64,000 bases of DNA, taken from NCBI RefSeq assembly GCF_017744095.1, contig NZ_JAGHQX010000001.1:310001-374000 (forward strand), given 5' to 3'. Made by a program: the position numbers and the translations under genes. Under the pieces are notes generated by a model that saw only the letters and a list, made by a program, of their open reading frames with translations, was not told where the DNA came from and ran no database searches. This document shows, one piece after another, positions 54,578-62,926 of this stretch; position 1 is the stretch's first letter, and every line of letters starts with the position of its first letter. The stretch is from Shimia sp. R10_1. Lineage in GTDB: Bacteria > Pseudomonadota > Alphaproteobacteria > Rhodobacterales > Rhodobacteraceae.

Positions 54578-54701
54578 TCACCAACACCTGAACGCAACGC
54601 GCGGTTGGATAACACATTTCAGCCGCGCGAAAATGACACCGCCGCAATACCGTCGCATTACAGACGCAATACCGACGTGCAAAAAACCGGTTAACATCGA
54701 C

Positions 54702-54730
54702 TTGCACCCGCAACACTTGCAGACTATCTA
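54702..54730 (+). promoter_or_regulatory. Candidate promoter of ssrA
   Basis: TTGCAC (54702-54707) and TATCTA (54725-54730) are 17 bases apart, placing a transcription start near 54737, just before the acceptor half of the permuted tmRNA. Confidence 0.5.
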
Positions 54731-54737
54731 TAACCTG

Positions 54738-55062
54738 TCTCTTCGGGGACTATGGACATAAACGCGCTTGTAATAAACGGATCGGACCCGGGGGCGGTAC
54801 CCGGCGTCTCCACCAAACATCCTTCATTTGGGGATCATGGGGACGAAATAGGATCGACGGACGTCTAAAGAAGTTAGCTTTGTCTCGGCTGTCTGCCACC
54901 GTTATCGGCGAAAATAGTACAATTGCAAATGACAATCGTGCACCGGTAGCAGTCGCTGCGTAAGCAGTGCCTAACACCGAATCTTAAGCCCTGACGCTTG
55001 CAGCTTCAGGCGGGGTTCGCAGGTACCTGGCAACAGAAACCTGCACTTCCTTAACGTTAATA
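54738..55062 (+). ncRNA. ssrA: Circularly permuted two-piece tmRNA
   Basis: Ribosome-rescue RNA of the alphaproteobacterial permuted type. The acceptor piece comes first: a T-arm CCGGGGGCGGTACCCGG-like fold and CGTCTCCACCA ending at 54815. A 23-base spacer follows, then the coding piece from GGGGACG (54839). These two ends pair over 7 bp with a G-U at the third pair, the alanine identity element. The tag frame begins at GCA 54925 and encodes ANDNRAPVAVAA with stop 54961-54963. The outer limits are approximate; a GCAGGT/ACCTGC hairpin around 55020-55045 marks the 3' end region. Confidence 0.92.
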
Positions 55063-55129
55063 CTTAGCGTCCATGAGTGGGCATACGCGTTAATTTCCGC
55101 CCAAAATTGGTTAACACATCTACCTGAAC

Positions 55130-55155
55130 GCGAACTCACTAATTAATTAGTTCGC
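55130..55155. promoter_or_regulatory. AT-rich palindrome upstream of the NTF2-like gene
   Basis: Arms GCGAACT and AGTTCGC flank CACTAATTAATT; a second, overlapping perfect palindrome is ACTAATTAATTAGT. It lies 120 bases before the NTF2-like gene and could be an operator or, in RNA, a hairpin. The rest of the gap after ssrA (55063-55274) shows no gene. Confidence 0.4.
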
Positions 55156-55274
55156 AAAACAATACCTAAGTGCCAAAAAACACAATTCCGACAAGATTTG
55201 ACCTTATTTTTTAACCTTTCACTTACTCTTTCAGACATAGCTTGCTCGTGGGGATGACAACAAGGAAATGAACA

Positions 55275-55706
55275 ATGACTGTGGATAAGCAGCAAATCAT
55301 CGAGGACTGGTTTCGGCGCGTATGGGTCGAACAGGACATGGACGCAATTGATGAAATGTTCCGCCCAGACAGCAAAGCCGAAGGCGTTCTGCCCGGTTTT
55401 GGCGTTGGGCCTGAGGATTTTCGCGAAATGGCAACCATGTATCTCGCACTTGTCGAAGACCCGATGGTTTGCGTAGAAAAAGTAATGGTCGATGGCGATT
55501 GGGCCGCCGCACTTTGGACAATGAGTATTCTCAATCCACTTAACAACGAACGGATCACTGGTTTTGGCCAACTCTTCGTGCGGTTTGATGGGAACATCAT
55601 GGTCGAAGCCTACAACAACTTCGACATGGTGAGTTTCTTCCAACAACTGGGGCTCCTGCCTGAACAAACGATGGCGCTCTGTCTCACCGGCCAAAAAGTG
55701 GCCTGA
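55275..55706 (+). CDS. NTF2/SnoaL-like protein
   Basis: 143-aa protein with the cone-shaped NTF2-like fold pattern: N-terminal helix VDKQQIIEDWFRRVWVEQDMDAIDEMF (split), then strands ending in ITGFGQLFVRFDGNIMVEAYNNFD. Such proteins include SnoaL-like cyclases, isomerases and ligand-binding proteins; no catalytic residues can be assigned. chrA starts 50 bases downstream on the same strand but no functional link is apparent. Confidence 0.75.
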   Translation: MTVDKQQIIEDWFRRVWVEQDMDAIDEMFRPDSKAEGVLPGFGVGPEDFREMATMYLALVEDPMVCVEKVMVDGDWAAALWTMSILNPLNNERITGFGQLFVRFDGNIMVEAYNNFDMVSFFQQLGLLPEQTMALCLTGQKVA

Positions 55707-55756
55707 CCGGCCCCGAATCTCTTGCAAATGAGACATGCTGCGATAGCCATGAGCAC

Positions 55757-57013
55757 ATGTCTCAAACGCCACATATTTCTGAGCTTTTTCGCGTATTTGG
55801 ACGCATCGGACTGCTGTCGTTTGGCGGCCCCGCCGCCCAAATAGGCTTGATGCATCAAGAACTTGTCGAACGTCGACCTTGGCTGAAAGAGAAAGAGTTT
55901 CTCGGCGCCCTATCTTTTTGCATGTTGTTGCCGGGCCCCGAAGCAATGCAACTGGCAACGTTTTGCGGCTGGAAACTGCGCGGCACACTTGGTGGAATCA
56001 TAGCAGGCACACTCTTCGTACTGCCTGGCGCCGCTCTTATCTTCTGCCTTGCAGCAGGCTATGCAACCTATGGCAACCTCCCTTTGGTGTCAGCGGCGTT
56101 TGTCGGCGTAAAGGCGGCTGTGGTCGCGATCATCTTGCAAGCCTTGATCGGACTGTCGCGCAAGGTGCTGACAAACAACATCAATATGCTTATTGCCGCT
56201 ATCAGCTTCGTGGCGCTGTATTCCGACACGCTCGCATTTCCTGTAGTAATACTGCTGGCTGGTATCTTCGGACTGGTTTTTCAGGGGTCCGACAGCACAC
56301 CAGCTTTAGAGGATCAACCAGCGCAAACACCCAATCCGCTCAGCTATTCATTCAAGGCCATTTTCATCTGGGGCGCGCTCTGGGCGATACCGGTTGTCTT
56401 GTTGCTGAGGCAAGGCGGTTTTCTCAGCGACGTCGCATTGTTTTTTTCCAAGCTGGCCATCGTCAGTTTTGGCGGCGCCTACGCATTGCTGGCCTATATG
56501 GTGCAAACCGTTGTGCAAGATTTCGGTTGGCTTTCCACAGATCAAATGATGGATGCGCTTGGGCTGGCTGAAACCACGCCGGGCCCCCTCATCCTGGTCA
56601 CACAATTTGTCGCCACATTGTCAGGCGCTCTGCAAGGCGGCCCATGGCTGGCCCTCGCAGCGGGTGTTACGGCGCTTTGGTGCACATTTATTCCCTGCTT
56701 TTTGTGGATCTTTGCGGGCGCACCCCATGTCGCACGTATCCTGTCGTCACCTCGGCTCAATCACGCACTCCGTTCAATCGCAGCGGCCGTTTTCGGCGTC
56801 ATTCTGAATCTGAGCGTCTGGTTTATGCTCAACTTGCTCTTTGAACAGACACAAACAACAGCATTTGGCGCCCTCCCCGTTCTTTCAAGCTTCGACTGGC
56901 GCGCCGGCTTCCTCTGTGCGGCTACAATCCTTGCCCTCCTCACCTTAAGGTTGCCACTCTTGGCGACACTGTTTATCAGCGCGTCAACCGCGGCAATTTT
57001 GGGGGCGATGTGA
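55757..57013 (+). CDS. chrA: Chromate transporter, two-domain ChrA family
   Basis: 418-aa inner-membrane protein of the long-chain CHR family, two homologous halves of about six helices each. Each half begins with the family motif: GRIGLLSFGGPAAQIGLMHQ at residue 16 and SKLAIVSFGGAYALLAYM around 230, followed by PGPEAMQLATFCGW and ETTPGPLILVTQF. Exports chromate, probably against sulfate. Natural sulfur-oxyanion or other roles are possible in a marine species. Confidence 0.88.
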   Translation: MSQTPHISELFRVFGRIGLLSFGGPAAQIGLMHQELVERRPWLKEKEFLGALSFCMLLPGPEAMQLATFCGWKLRGTLGGIIAGTLFVLPGAALIFCLAAGYATYGNLPLVSAAFVGVKAAVVAIILQALIGLSRKVLTNNINMLIAAISFVALYSDTLAFPVVILLAGIFGLVFQGSDSTPALEDQPAQTPNPLSYSFKAIFIWGALWAIPVVLLLRQGGFLSDVALFFSKLAIVSFGGAYALLAYMVQTVVQDFGWLSTDQMMDALGLAETTPGPLILVTQFVATLSGALQGGPWLALAAGVTALWCTFIPCFLWIFAGAPHVARILSSPRLNHALRSIAAAVFGVILNLSVWFMLNLLFEQTQTTAFGALPVLSSFDWRAGFLCAATILALLTLRLPLLATLFISASTAAILGAM

Positions 57014-57092
57014 TGCAATTTTTGAGCCGCATCATCTTTCGTTTCCTGCGCAATAAGCTATTGTCAGAAGTGTAGACTATCGGAGCAAGCTC

Positions 57093-57563
57093 ATGTCTGG
57101 AACCATCGACTACGGAAACTTGATGCACCGCGCCATGCGCAGTCTGATCCAGACCGTTCTAACAGACGTGCAAACCAATGGATTGCCCGGCGAGCATCAT
57201 TTCTTCATCACGTTTGACACACAGCACCCTGATGTCGAAATCGCCGAATGGCTGGCAGATCGATATCCCGGTGAAATGACTGTTGTGATGCAGCATTGGT
57301 ATGACAATCTGACCGTTACAAATGAGGGTTTTGCCGTCACGCTGAATTTCGGAGATTCTCCAGAGCCGCTGTACATTCCATACAACGCCATCAAAACCTT
57401 TGTTGATCCCTCAGTTGAATTTGGCCTGCGCTTTGAAACGCAGGAGGACGAACTTGACGAAGAAGCGCTTGAAGATCTCCCAGAGGAAATCAACCTCGAA
57501 GAGATCGTAGAAGAGCCGCGCAAAGACGCCGAAGTGGTCTCTCTGGACAGCTTCCGTAAGTAG
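57093..57563 (+). CDS. sspB: SspB family ClpXP adaptor (alphaproteobacterial type)
   Basis: 156-aa adaptor delivering ssrA-tagged proteins to ClpXP. The N-terminal substrate-binding domain fills residues 1-110 (MHRAMRSLIQTVLTDVQTNGLPGEHHFFITFDT in part; PLYIPYNAIKTFVDPSVEFGL). Then come an acidic linker and a short conserved C-terminal tail ending VVSLDSFRK, which docks on ClpX. The ssrA gene is about 2 kb upstream, so tag and adaptor are near neighbours. Confidence 0.9.
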   Translation: MSGTIDYGNLMHRAMRSLIQTVLTDVQTNGLPGEHHFFITFDTQHPDVEIAEWLADRYPGEMTVVMQHWYDNLTVTNEGFAVTLNFGDSPEPLYIPYNAIKTFVDPSVEFGLRFETQEDELDEEALEDLPEEINLEEIVEEPRKDAEVVSLDSFRK

Positions 57564-57583
57564 AAAATTCATCAATCGGCGCA

Positions 57584-57610
57584 AAGCGGTGTATGCGACA
57601 TACATCGCTT
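57584..57610 (+). terminator. Hairpin downstream of sspB
   Basis: A 12-bp stem AAGCGGTGTATG/CATACATCGCTT with one G-T pair and a CGA loop, 20 bases after the sspB stop. No U-run follows, so termination is not certain. Confidence 0.45.
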
Positions 57611-57715
57611 CCGGGTCTCTACTTCATGGCTGTTAGCGGTATCCCACGGTATACTGTATTGCACTTTGGCCCCAGTCCGTTATGACACTCCTGACATATT
57701 TTACCGGAGGTCACG

Positions 57716-59110
57716 ATGGCAGATACCCGCACCGAAACCGACAGCTTTGGCCCGCTGGAAGTTCCTTCAGATAAGTATTGGGGCGCACAAACTCAGCGTT
57801 CGATCATGAACTTCCCGATCGGTTGGGAAAAGCAGCCCGTCGCCATCGTGCGTGCGCTCGGCGTGATCAAACAAGCCTGCGCCATGCAGAACAAAGCCAC
57901 TGGCAAGTTGGACGCTAAAATCGCGGATGCGGTCATCCAAGCTGCATCCGAAGTGGTCGCAGGCAAATTTGACGACAATTTCCCGCTGGTTGTCTGGCAA
58001 ACCGGTTCTGGCACCCAGTCCAACATGAACTCCAATGAGGTGATTGCAAACCGCGCGATCGAAATCCTCGGCGGTGTGATTGGCTCCAAAGATCCGGTGC
58101 ACCCCAACGATCATTGCAACATGGGTCAGTCTTCCAACGACACTTTCCCAACCGCGATGCACATTGCGGCCGCGATGACCGTGCGCGATGTACTGCTGCC
58201 CGGCCTGACAAAACTTGCAGAAGGTCTTGAGGCAAAAGCCGAAGAGTTCAAAGACATCATCAAGATCGGCCGTACCCACACCCAGGATGCGACTCCGCTC
58301 ACTCTGGGTCAGGAGTTTGGCGGCTATGCACACCAGATCCGTCAGGGCATCGCGCGTGTTGAAGCAGCCCTTCCCGGCATCTATGAGCTGGCACAAGGCG
58401 GCACCGCCGTTGGCACCGGCCTGAACACCCAGAAAGGCTGGGGCGAAGCTGTGGCCGCAAACATGGCCGAAATCACGGGCCTGCCCTTCGTGACTGCGCC
58501 CAACAAATTCGAAGCACTGGCGGCGCATGACGCCATGGTCTTCATGTCCGGCGCACTCGCAACTGTTGCTGGCGCAATGTACAAAATCGCCAACGACATC
58601 CGCTTCCTCGGCTCTGGCCCACGCTCCGGTCTCGGAGAGCTGATCTTGCCGGAGAACGAGCCAGGCTCTTCCATCATGCCGGGCAAAGTGAACCCAACAC
58701 AGGCCGAAGCGATGACTCAAGTTGCCGCACACGTGATGGGCAACAACGCTGCGATGACCTTCGCTGGCTCTCAGGGCCACTTTGAACTCAACGTCTATAA
58801 CCCGATGATGAGCTACAACCTGCTGCAATCCATGCAGCTTCTGGGCGATGTGGCCGACAGCTTCACCGAACGTATGCTCAACGGCATCAAAGCCAATGAG
58901 CCACGCATCGACAAGCTGATGAAAGAGAGCCTCATGCTGGTGACCGCTCTGGCGCCAACCATCGGTTATGACAACGCCACCACCGTTGCCAAAACCGCGC
59001 ATAAAAACGGCACCACCCTCAAAGAAGAGGCCATCGCGCTTGGCTTTGTGGACGCGGAAACCTTTGATGCCGTTGTGCGCCCAGAGCAGATGATCGGCCC
59101 CAAAGACTGA
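57716..59110 (+). CDS. fumC: Class II fumarate hydratase
   Basis: 464-aa TCA-cycle enzyme interconverting fumarate and malate. The superfamily signature [16 protein letters not shown] is present, as are [17 protein letters not shown] and [20 protein letters not shown] in part. FumC is iron-free and oxygen-stable. ATG at 57716 with GGAGG upstream. Monocistronic with its own terminator. Confidence 0.96.
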   Translation: MADTRTETDSFGPLEVPSDKYWGAQTQRSIMNFPIGWEKQPVAIVRALGVIKQACAMQNKATGKLDAKIADAVIQAASEVVAGKFDDNFPLVVWQTGSGTQSNMNSNEVIANRAIEILGGVIGSKDPVHPNDHCNMGQSSNDTFPTAMHIAAAMTVRDVLLPGLTKLAEGLEAKAEEFKDIIKIGRTHTQDATPLTLGQEFGGYAHQIRQGIARVEAALPGIYELAQGGTAVGTGLNTQKGWGEAVAANMAEITGLPFVTAPNKFEALAAHDAMVFMSGALATVAGAMYKIANDIRFLGSGPRSGLGELILPENEPGSSIMPGKVNPTQAEAMTQVAAHVMGNNAAMTFAGSQGHFELNVYNPMMSYNLLQSMQLLGDVADSFTERMLNGIKANEPRIDKLMKESLMLVTALAPTIGYDNATTVAKTAHKNGTTLKEEAIALGFVDAETFDAVVRPEQMIGPKD

Positions 59111-59131
59111 TCTCCCAGACCTAGCAACATC

Positions 59132-59164
59132 AAGGCGGTCCATTTTGGGCCGCCTTTTCTTTTG
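59132..59164 (+). terminator. Rho-independent terminator of fumC
   Basis: A 10-bp stem AAGGCGGTCC/GGGCCGCCTT with one T-G pair and an ATTTT loop, then TTTCTTTT, 21 bases after the fumC stop. Confidence 0.87.
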
Positions 59165-59239
59165 CAAGAAGTCAAATATCAGCGACGGAGTTCATAGTCT
59201 CATCCGTATCAGCTTCATATCCTGACCAACGAGTGCCCT

Positions 59240-59377
59240 ATGAAACGTCAATTTCTTCCCCCACTGTTTCTGCTGATCATCTTTGTGCTTGGCGGGCTGT
59301 CCCTCGCCTCTTCGCCGGTCTTTGCTAACGATGGCGGCTTGGCTTGCGCAAAATCTCTCGAAGTGATGATCCTCTGA
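59240..59377 (+). CDS. Possible small secreted peptide
   Basis: An ATG-started frame of 45 codons: a textbook signal peptide (basic MKRQ, a Leu/Ile/Phe-rich core, cleavage after PVFA near residue 29) followed by only about 16 residues with one cysteine. No clear ribosome-binding site. It could be a real microprotein, or the remnant of a longer exported protein whose 3' part is gone. Compatible with coding but weakly supported. Confidence 0.35.
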   Translation: MKRQFLPPLFLLIIFVLGGLSLASSPVFANDGGLACAKSLEVMIL

Positions 59378-59453
59378 TAGGCTCGCAAAAAGCGTTTCGG
59401 ATCAAATGCAAAGGCCTCTATGCAAATCAAGCACACCGCGATACCTTGGGGTC

Positions 59454-59639
59454 ATGGCAGAGATCATCAATCTGAACAAATTCCGCAAAGCGCGTGCACG
59501 CGCCGACGAAAAAGCACAGGCAGAAGAGAACGCCGTGAAATTCGGACGCACCAAAGCGCAGAAGAAATTGGAAGCGGCCCAAACGGAGAAATCTGAGCGG
59601 GATCTGGACGGCAAAGAACGCAGCAAAGATCCGGAATGA
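59454..59639 (+). CDS. DUF4169 small basic protein
   Basis: 61-aa highly charged, probably coiled protein with the DUF4169 opening MAEIINLNKFRKARARADEK. Function unknown. Its stop overlaps the start of the ribbon-helix-helix gene by four bases (ATGA), so the two are coupled. Longer in-frame starts would add residues without family resemblance. Confidence 0.75.
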   Translation: MAEIINLNKFRKARARADEKAQAEENAVKFGRTKAQKKLEAAQTEKSERDLDGKERSKDPE

Positions 59640-59893
59640 GCCGCCCTCAAAAACGCTCTCTGACCCTGCGCGGGCATCGTACAAGTGTGTCCTTAGAAGA
59701 CGAGTTCTGGCGCGCCTTTCGCGATATTGCAGAGGAAAAATCAATTCCAATCAACGAATTGGCAGCGCAAATTGATGCAGCGCGCGACCTTGACGCCGGG
59801 CTGGCCACTGCCATTCGCCTGTTTGTACTCCGCCACTATCGCGACAAAGCGCACGAGGGCGCAAACGAGCGCCAAACCTTCCTCTTGCCGTAA
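59636..59893 (+). CDS. Ribbon-helix-helix domain protein
   Basis: 85-aa protein with a ribbon-helix-helix fold of the RHH_4 type: strand KRSLTLRGHRTSVSLEDEFW (split) then two helices (AFRDIAEEKSIPINELAAQI). Likely DNA-binding or a toxin-antitoxin-like regulator. The coupled DUF4169 partner is not a known toxin. Downstream are the 20-bp repeat and an AACGCCC/GGGCGTT hairpin (59911-59928). Confidence 0.8.
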   Translation: MSRPQKRSLTLRGHRTSVSLEDEFWRAFRDIAEEKSIPINELAAQIDAARDLDAGLATAIRLFVLRHYRDKAHEGANERQTFLLP

Positions 59894-59911
59894 ATATCCC
59901 CGCCGGAGGCA
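59892..59911 (+). repeat. Copy 2 of the 20-bp interspersed repeat
   Basis: Identical over 20 bases to 48597-48616 (core ATATCCCCGCCGGAGGC). It starts within the stop codon of the ribbon-helix-helix gene and is followed at once by a 7-bp hairpin (AACGCCC, CATC loop, GGGCGTT). The other copy is also followed by a GC-rich, partly self-complementary stretch. Confidence 0.6.
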
Positions 59912-59941
59912 ACGCCCCATCGGGCGTTTCACAAGGTGTGA

Positions 59942-60352
59942 TCAGGCGGTTTCGCTGGCAACCAGACGTATGCGCTCAATCATGGCCCGCAATCCATTTG
60001 AGCGCTGCGATGAAAGATGTTCATTCAACCCCAGGCGCTCCAATTCCGCCCGCGCATCCACCGCCAGAACCTCTGCAAGTGACAGCCCGTTGTAGAGTCT
60101 GCGCAACACAGCAATCAGCCCACTCACGATCATCGCATCGCTCGCGCCTTCAAAACTGAACACGCCGTTGTCGATTGTGGGATGCAGCCAAACCTGGCTC
60201 GCGCACCCGTCAACCTTGGTGGCTGGCACACGCAGCGCTTCATCCAAAACGGGCATATCTTTGCCCTGCTCAATCACATAACGATAGCGGTCTTCCCAGT
60301 CCTCGATAAACTCAAAGTCTTCGACAATCTCTTCAAACGCCTGCGCAGCCAT
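59942..60352 (-). CDS. sufE: SufE family sulfur-acceptor protein
   Basis: 136-aa protein that accepts persulfide sulfur from SufS for iron-sulfur cluster assembly. The acceptor Cys50 lies in KVDGCASQVW, with the family's ALIVSGLIAVLRRLYNG-type helix (MIVSGLIAVLRRLYNG) downstream. No other suf genes adjoin, which is common in this group. Confidence 0.92.
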   Translation of the reverse strand: MAAQAFEEIVEDFEFIEDWEDRYRYVIEQGKDMPVLDEALRVPATKVDGCASQVWLHPTIDNGVFSFEGASDAMIVSGLIAVLRRLYNGLSLAEVLAVDARAELERLGLNEHLSSQRSNGLRAMIERIRLVASETA

Positions 60353-60479
60353 GGTTTCGGCTCTCCTTTTGTGTCCACTCCACCTAAGCAGGCCTGCAGC
60401 AAACGTCCACCCCGCGATCGGCGCTTTTCAACTTCATACGAATAGGATAACTCAAAGGCACAACGAATGAGGCTTTCCG

Positions 60480-60980
60480 ATGCGCACTTCCGTCCTGATC
60501 TTGTTGACCTCCACCCTGGCGCTGTCAGCCTGCCAATCCCGCGTGAACCCGGTGAATTGGTTCGGAAATGATCGGGCAGATGCCGTGATCACAGATAGCA
60601 ATCCTCTAATTCCTGAAGAAACCGACGCGGGCCGTTCCTTTTTTGCACAGGAACAGGCGGTTGCCTTTGTCGGGCTGCCGATTTCAAAGGTCACCAACCT
60701 TGAGGTGCACACTGTGACGGAAGGCCAGCTGGTTGTTGCGGTTGGTGTGTCTGCCGTGCACGGAACCCACGATGCACGTCTTGTGGCCCGTGGGCCCGCG
60801 GAAAACGGAGTTTTGACGCTTGATTTCATGGCAATTCCCCCAGCAGATCCCATCACCGGTGGTTCAGACCTGACACGCGAGATCACCGCAGCCTCAGTCC
60901 TGACGGACCAGCAAACGGCCGGGGTGCGGACCATTCGCGTTGCCGCCTCAGGCAACACCTTGGAGCGGCGCGCGCGCTGA
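60480..60980 (+). CDS. Predicted lipoprotein
   Basis: 166-aa protein with a lipoprotein signal (ILLTSTLALSAC, lipid-attachment Cys18). The mature part begins with a flexible stretch and a WFGN motif, then a beta-rich domain (VAFVGLPISKVTNLEVHTVTEG, split). I recognise no family of known function. Its position between sufE and the tRNA gives no functional hint. GC content and codon use look like the neighbours. Confidence 0.7.
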   Translation: MRTSVLILLTSTLALSACQSRVNPVNWFGNDRADAVITDSNPLIPEETDAGRSFFAQEQAVAFVGLPISKVTNLEVHTVTEGQLVVAVGVSAVHGTHDARLVARGPAENGVLTLDFMAIPPADPITGGSDLTREITAASVLTDQQTAGVRTIRVAASGNTLERRAR

Positions 60981-61148
60981 AAATCCGGCGCGATACAGGG
61001 CTTTGATCACAGCTTGAATTGCGGCGTAGACGTCTGCGATTGCGCGCAGATACATCACGTCTGCACACTGGTTTATTCAGCGCAGAAACAGTTGGTCAGG
61101 CCGCAAGTAGCCAGATCTTGACATGCATAGAAAGTGTTTGGCGGAAGA

Positions 61149-61224
61149 TGGTAGGCCCGGCAGGATTTGAACCCGCAACCAAAGCGTTATGAGCGCTCTG
61201 CTCTAACCGTTGAGCTACAGGCCC
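61149..61224 (-). tRNA. tRNA with CAU anticodon, probably tRNA-Ile2 (lysidine type)
   Basis: 76 bases with encoded CCA. Acceptor GGGCCTG/CGGGCCT, anticodon loop CTCATAA, T-loop GGTTCAAATCC. It resembles ileX-type tRNA-Ile2 (GGTTAGAGCAG and CTTTGGT features) more than elongator Met, and lacks initiator features. After C34 modification by TilS it would read AUA. Annotation pipelines often label it tRNA-Met. Confidence 0.9.
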
Positions 61225-61504
61225 GCCTGACGCTTGGTTATGAAATGCTGCTGATGGCGTCAAGCGGTCAGTGCGCGATTTCTGTCGCAAATAGTACTAA
61301 GTTTCCACACCAGCACTCTTGCTGTATAGTACATTGGAGCAAAAACATTTTATGCGGGGCAGCAGCGCTGCCGTCAAAGGGCTCTCCCCCCGAACTCCCT
61401 CGAAGACGTCCCTTTTAAGCATTTAGACTGCAAACCCGCAGCTCCCAACGGCTTTTTCAAGTAGCTGTCAGTAACAAAAAGTATATGGTTCAAGGGTTTA
61501 AAAA

Positions 61505-62233
61505 TTGAAAAATGCTATCATCGATGTCGTTGATCGTTTTGTCGGCGTTGCTTCCAATCAACGCACTTGGGAGCTTGCCGAAGCGTCCGCTTCCGACTGC
61601 GGTTTTGACCATCTGTTGGTGGCCAAAGTCTCCACCGCGACACGCGATATCGACTGGGTCAACACAAATATGCCCGACTGCTGGATGCAAGAATATCTTG
61701 TTGAAGATTACATTAGTTCCGACCCAATTATCAGCCTGTTGGAAAGTCATGTGGGAAGTCTGTTGTATCACGCTGGAATGATGCGTGCGGACGAAATAAC
61801 CGATCAAAAGGCCTACGCGGTGAGTCATGGTCTGAGGCAGCACGGCATGTCTCACCTTCATTGCTCACGCTTTGAGTCTCATAAAAACAACAGCGTTTTT
61901 GTTACCTTGTGTTCTGAAAATGAGGCGCATTCAATTCTGAAATCGCCTGACATCGAAGCCGACGTTTTTGCGGCGTTTTTGGCAACGGTGATAACCTCCG
62001 CCGCAGATGTCTATTCCAATCGACGCCTAGGGCACGTCTTCCTATCCCAGAGGCAACGGGAAGTGCTTTCCCTTCTCGCCGAAGGTCATCAAACAGGCAG
62101 GATTGCAGAGAAACTCTGTATATCTGAGGCCACCGTTAGCAAGCACTTTTCTGAAGCAAGGCTGCGACTGGGGGCCAGCACACGGGAGGAAGCGCTGGCA
62201 GTCGCTCTCCTACGCGAACTCATTGAGCTGTAA
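61505..62233 (+). CDS. Second LuxR-family regulator
   Basis: 242-aa regulator with an N-terminal autoinducer-binding-type domain (FDHLLVAKVSTATRDIDWV; EDYISSDPII, where Asp and aromatic residues match the ligand pocket) and a C-terminal LuxR HTH (LSQRQREVLSLLAEG then IAEKLCISEATVSKHF). TTG start at 61505 with AAGGG eight bases upstream; no ATG is available near the N-terminus. No luxI gene in the window. It differs in sequence from the LuxR-type gene near phoB, so the two are not a recent duplication. The 280 bases upstream hold no gene. Confidence 0.82.
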   Translation: MKNAIIDVVDRFVGVASNQRTWELAEASASDCGFDHLLVAKVSTATRDIDWVNTNMPDCWMQEYLVEDYISSDPIISLLESHVGSLLYHAGMMRADEITDQKAYAVSHGLRQHGMSHLHCSRFESHKNNSVFVTLCSENEAHSILKSPDIEADVFAAFLATVITSAADVYSNRRLGHVFLSQRQREVLSLLAEGHQTGRIAEKLCISEATVSKHFSEARLRLGASTREEALAVALLRELIEL

Positions 62234-62347
62234 AGGTAGCAATCTTAGCACCTTCAAATTTCGCGACCGAGCGCGCTAGAAAATTCAGCGTGAAGTGTAA
62301 TACGTCCTTCAGCCAATTGTATTATTAAAGAGTCTAAGGATAAAACC

Positions 62348-62710
62348 ATGAAAACAATGTCAGCCATTGCGATTATTCTCTTTGCTATTCCCCTGACAGC
62401 ACATGCTGCGACATGGGAACGTATCAAAACCAAAACACAGCTACTCGAAGTGGTCGCAGGAAAACAGTTTTCGACCAAGAATGGTTCGTGGGAAATACGC
62501 TCAGACGGGTCCATGGTTGGTGTCTTGAAAGGTGACGAGTTGCGCGGTGCCTGGAAATGGCACAAAGGTGCATGGTGCCGAAATTATGTCTTCAAGGGCA
62601 AAGAAAAGAAAACCAACTGCCAACACGTCTGGAGCAGCGGCAACCAGGTCCGCTTTAAGAAAGACCGAGGACAAGGGGACGAAGACATTCAAACTCTGGT
62701 GGCGAAGTAG
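62348..62710 (+). CDS. Small secreted protein with paired cysteines
   Basis: 120-aa protein with a clear signal peptide (AIAIILFAIPLTAHA, cleavage after AHA at residue 20). The mature part is beta-rich and aromatic (WEIRSDGSMVGVL, GAWKWHKGAWCRN, NCQHVWSSG) with two cysteines that could form a disulfide. No family with known function recognised. It follows the LuxR-type gene by 114 bases on the same strand and might be its target. Nothing else is seen in the 216 bases to purM. Confidence 0.7.
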   Translation: MKTMSAIAIILFAIPLTAHAATWERIKTKTQLLEVVAGKQFSTKNGSWEIRSDGSMVGVLKGDELRGAWKWHKGAWCRNYVFKGKEKKTNCQHVWSSGNQVRFKKDRGQGDEDIQTLVAK

Positions 62711-62926
62711 TCAAAGAGACCTCCGAAGCAAACAGGCTACTGAACTCTGTCGCCCAGAAATTTTGCATTTACGGAATGCACTGACTTAGGAACAGCGCAG
62801 TTAGCTGAGGCGCGAAGCTTGTCGCTGCCTACAGTTATCTTTCCGCAGACGGTGCAATCCATGGTTCCCTTTGGTGAAACGATCCTTTAAGCAACGCGCC
62901 AAGCATTGATTAAGAGGACACGCCCC

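Noticed and set aside
57767-59167. A 466-codon open frame on the minus strand
   Set aside because: Shadow of fumC; His/Gly/Cys-rich nonsense composition.
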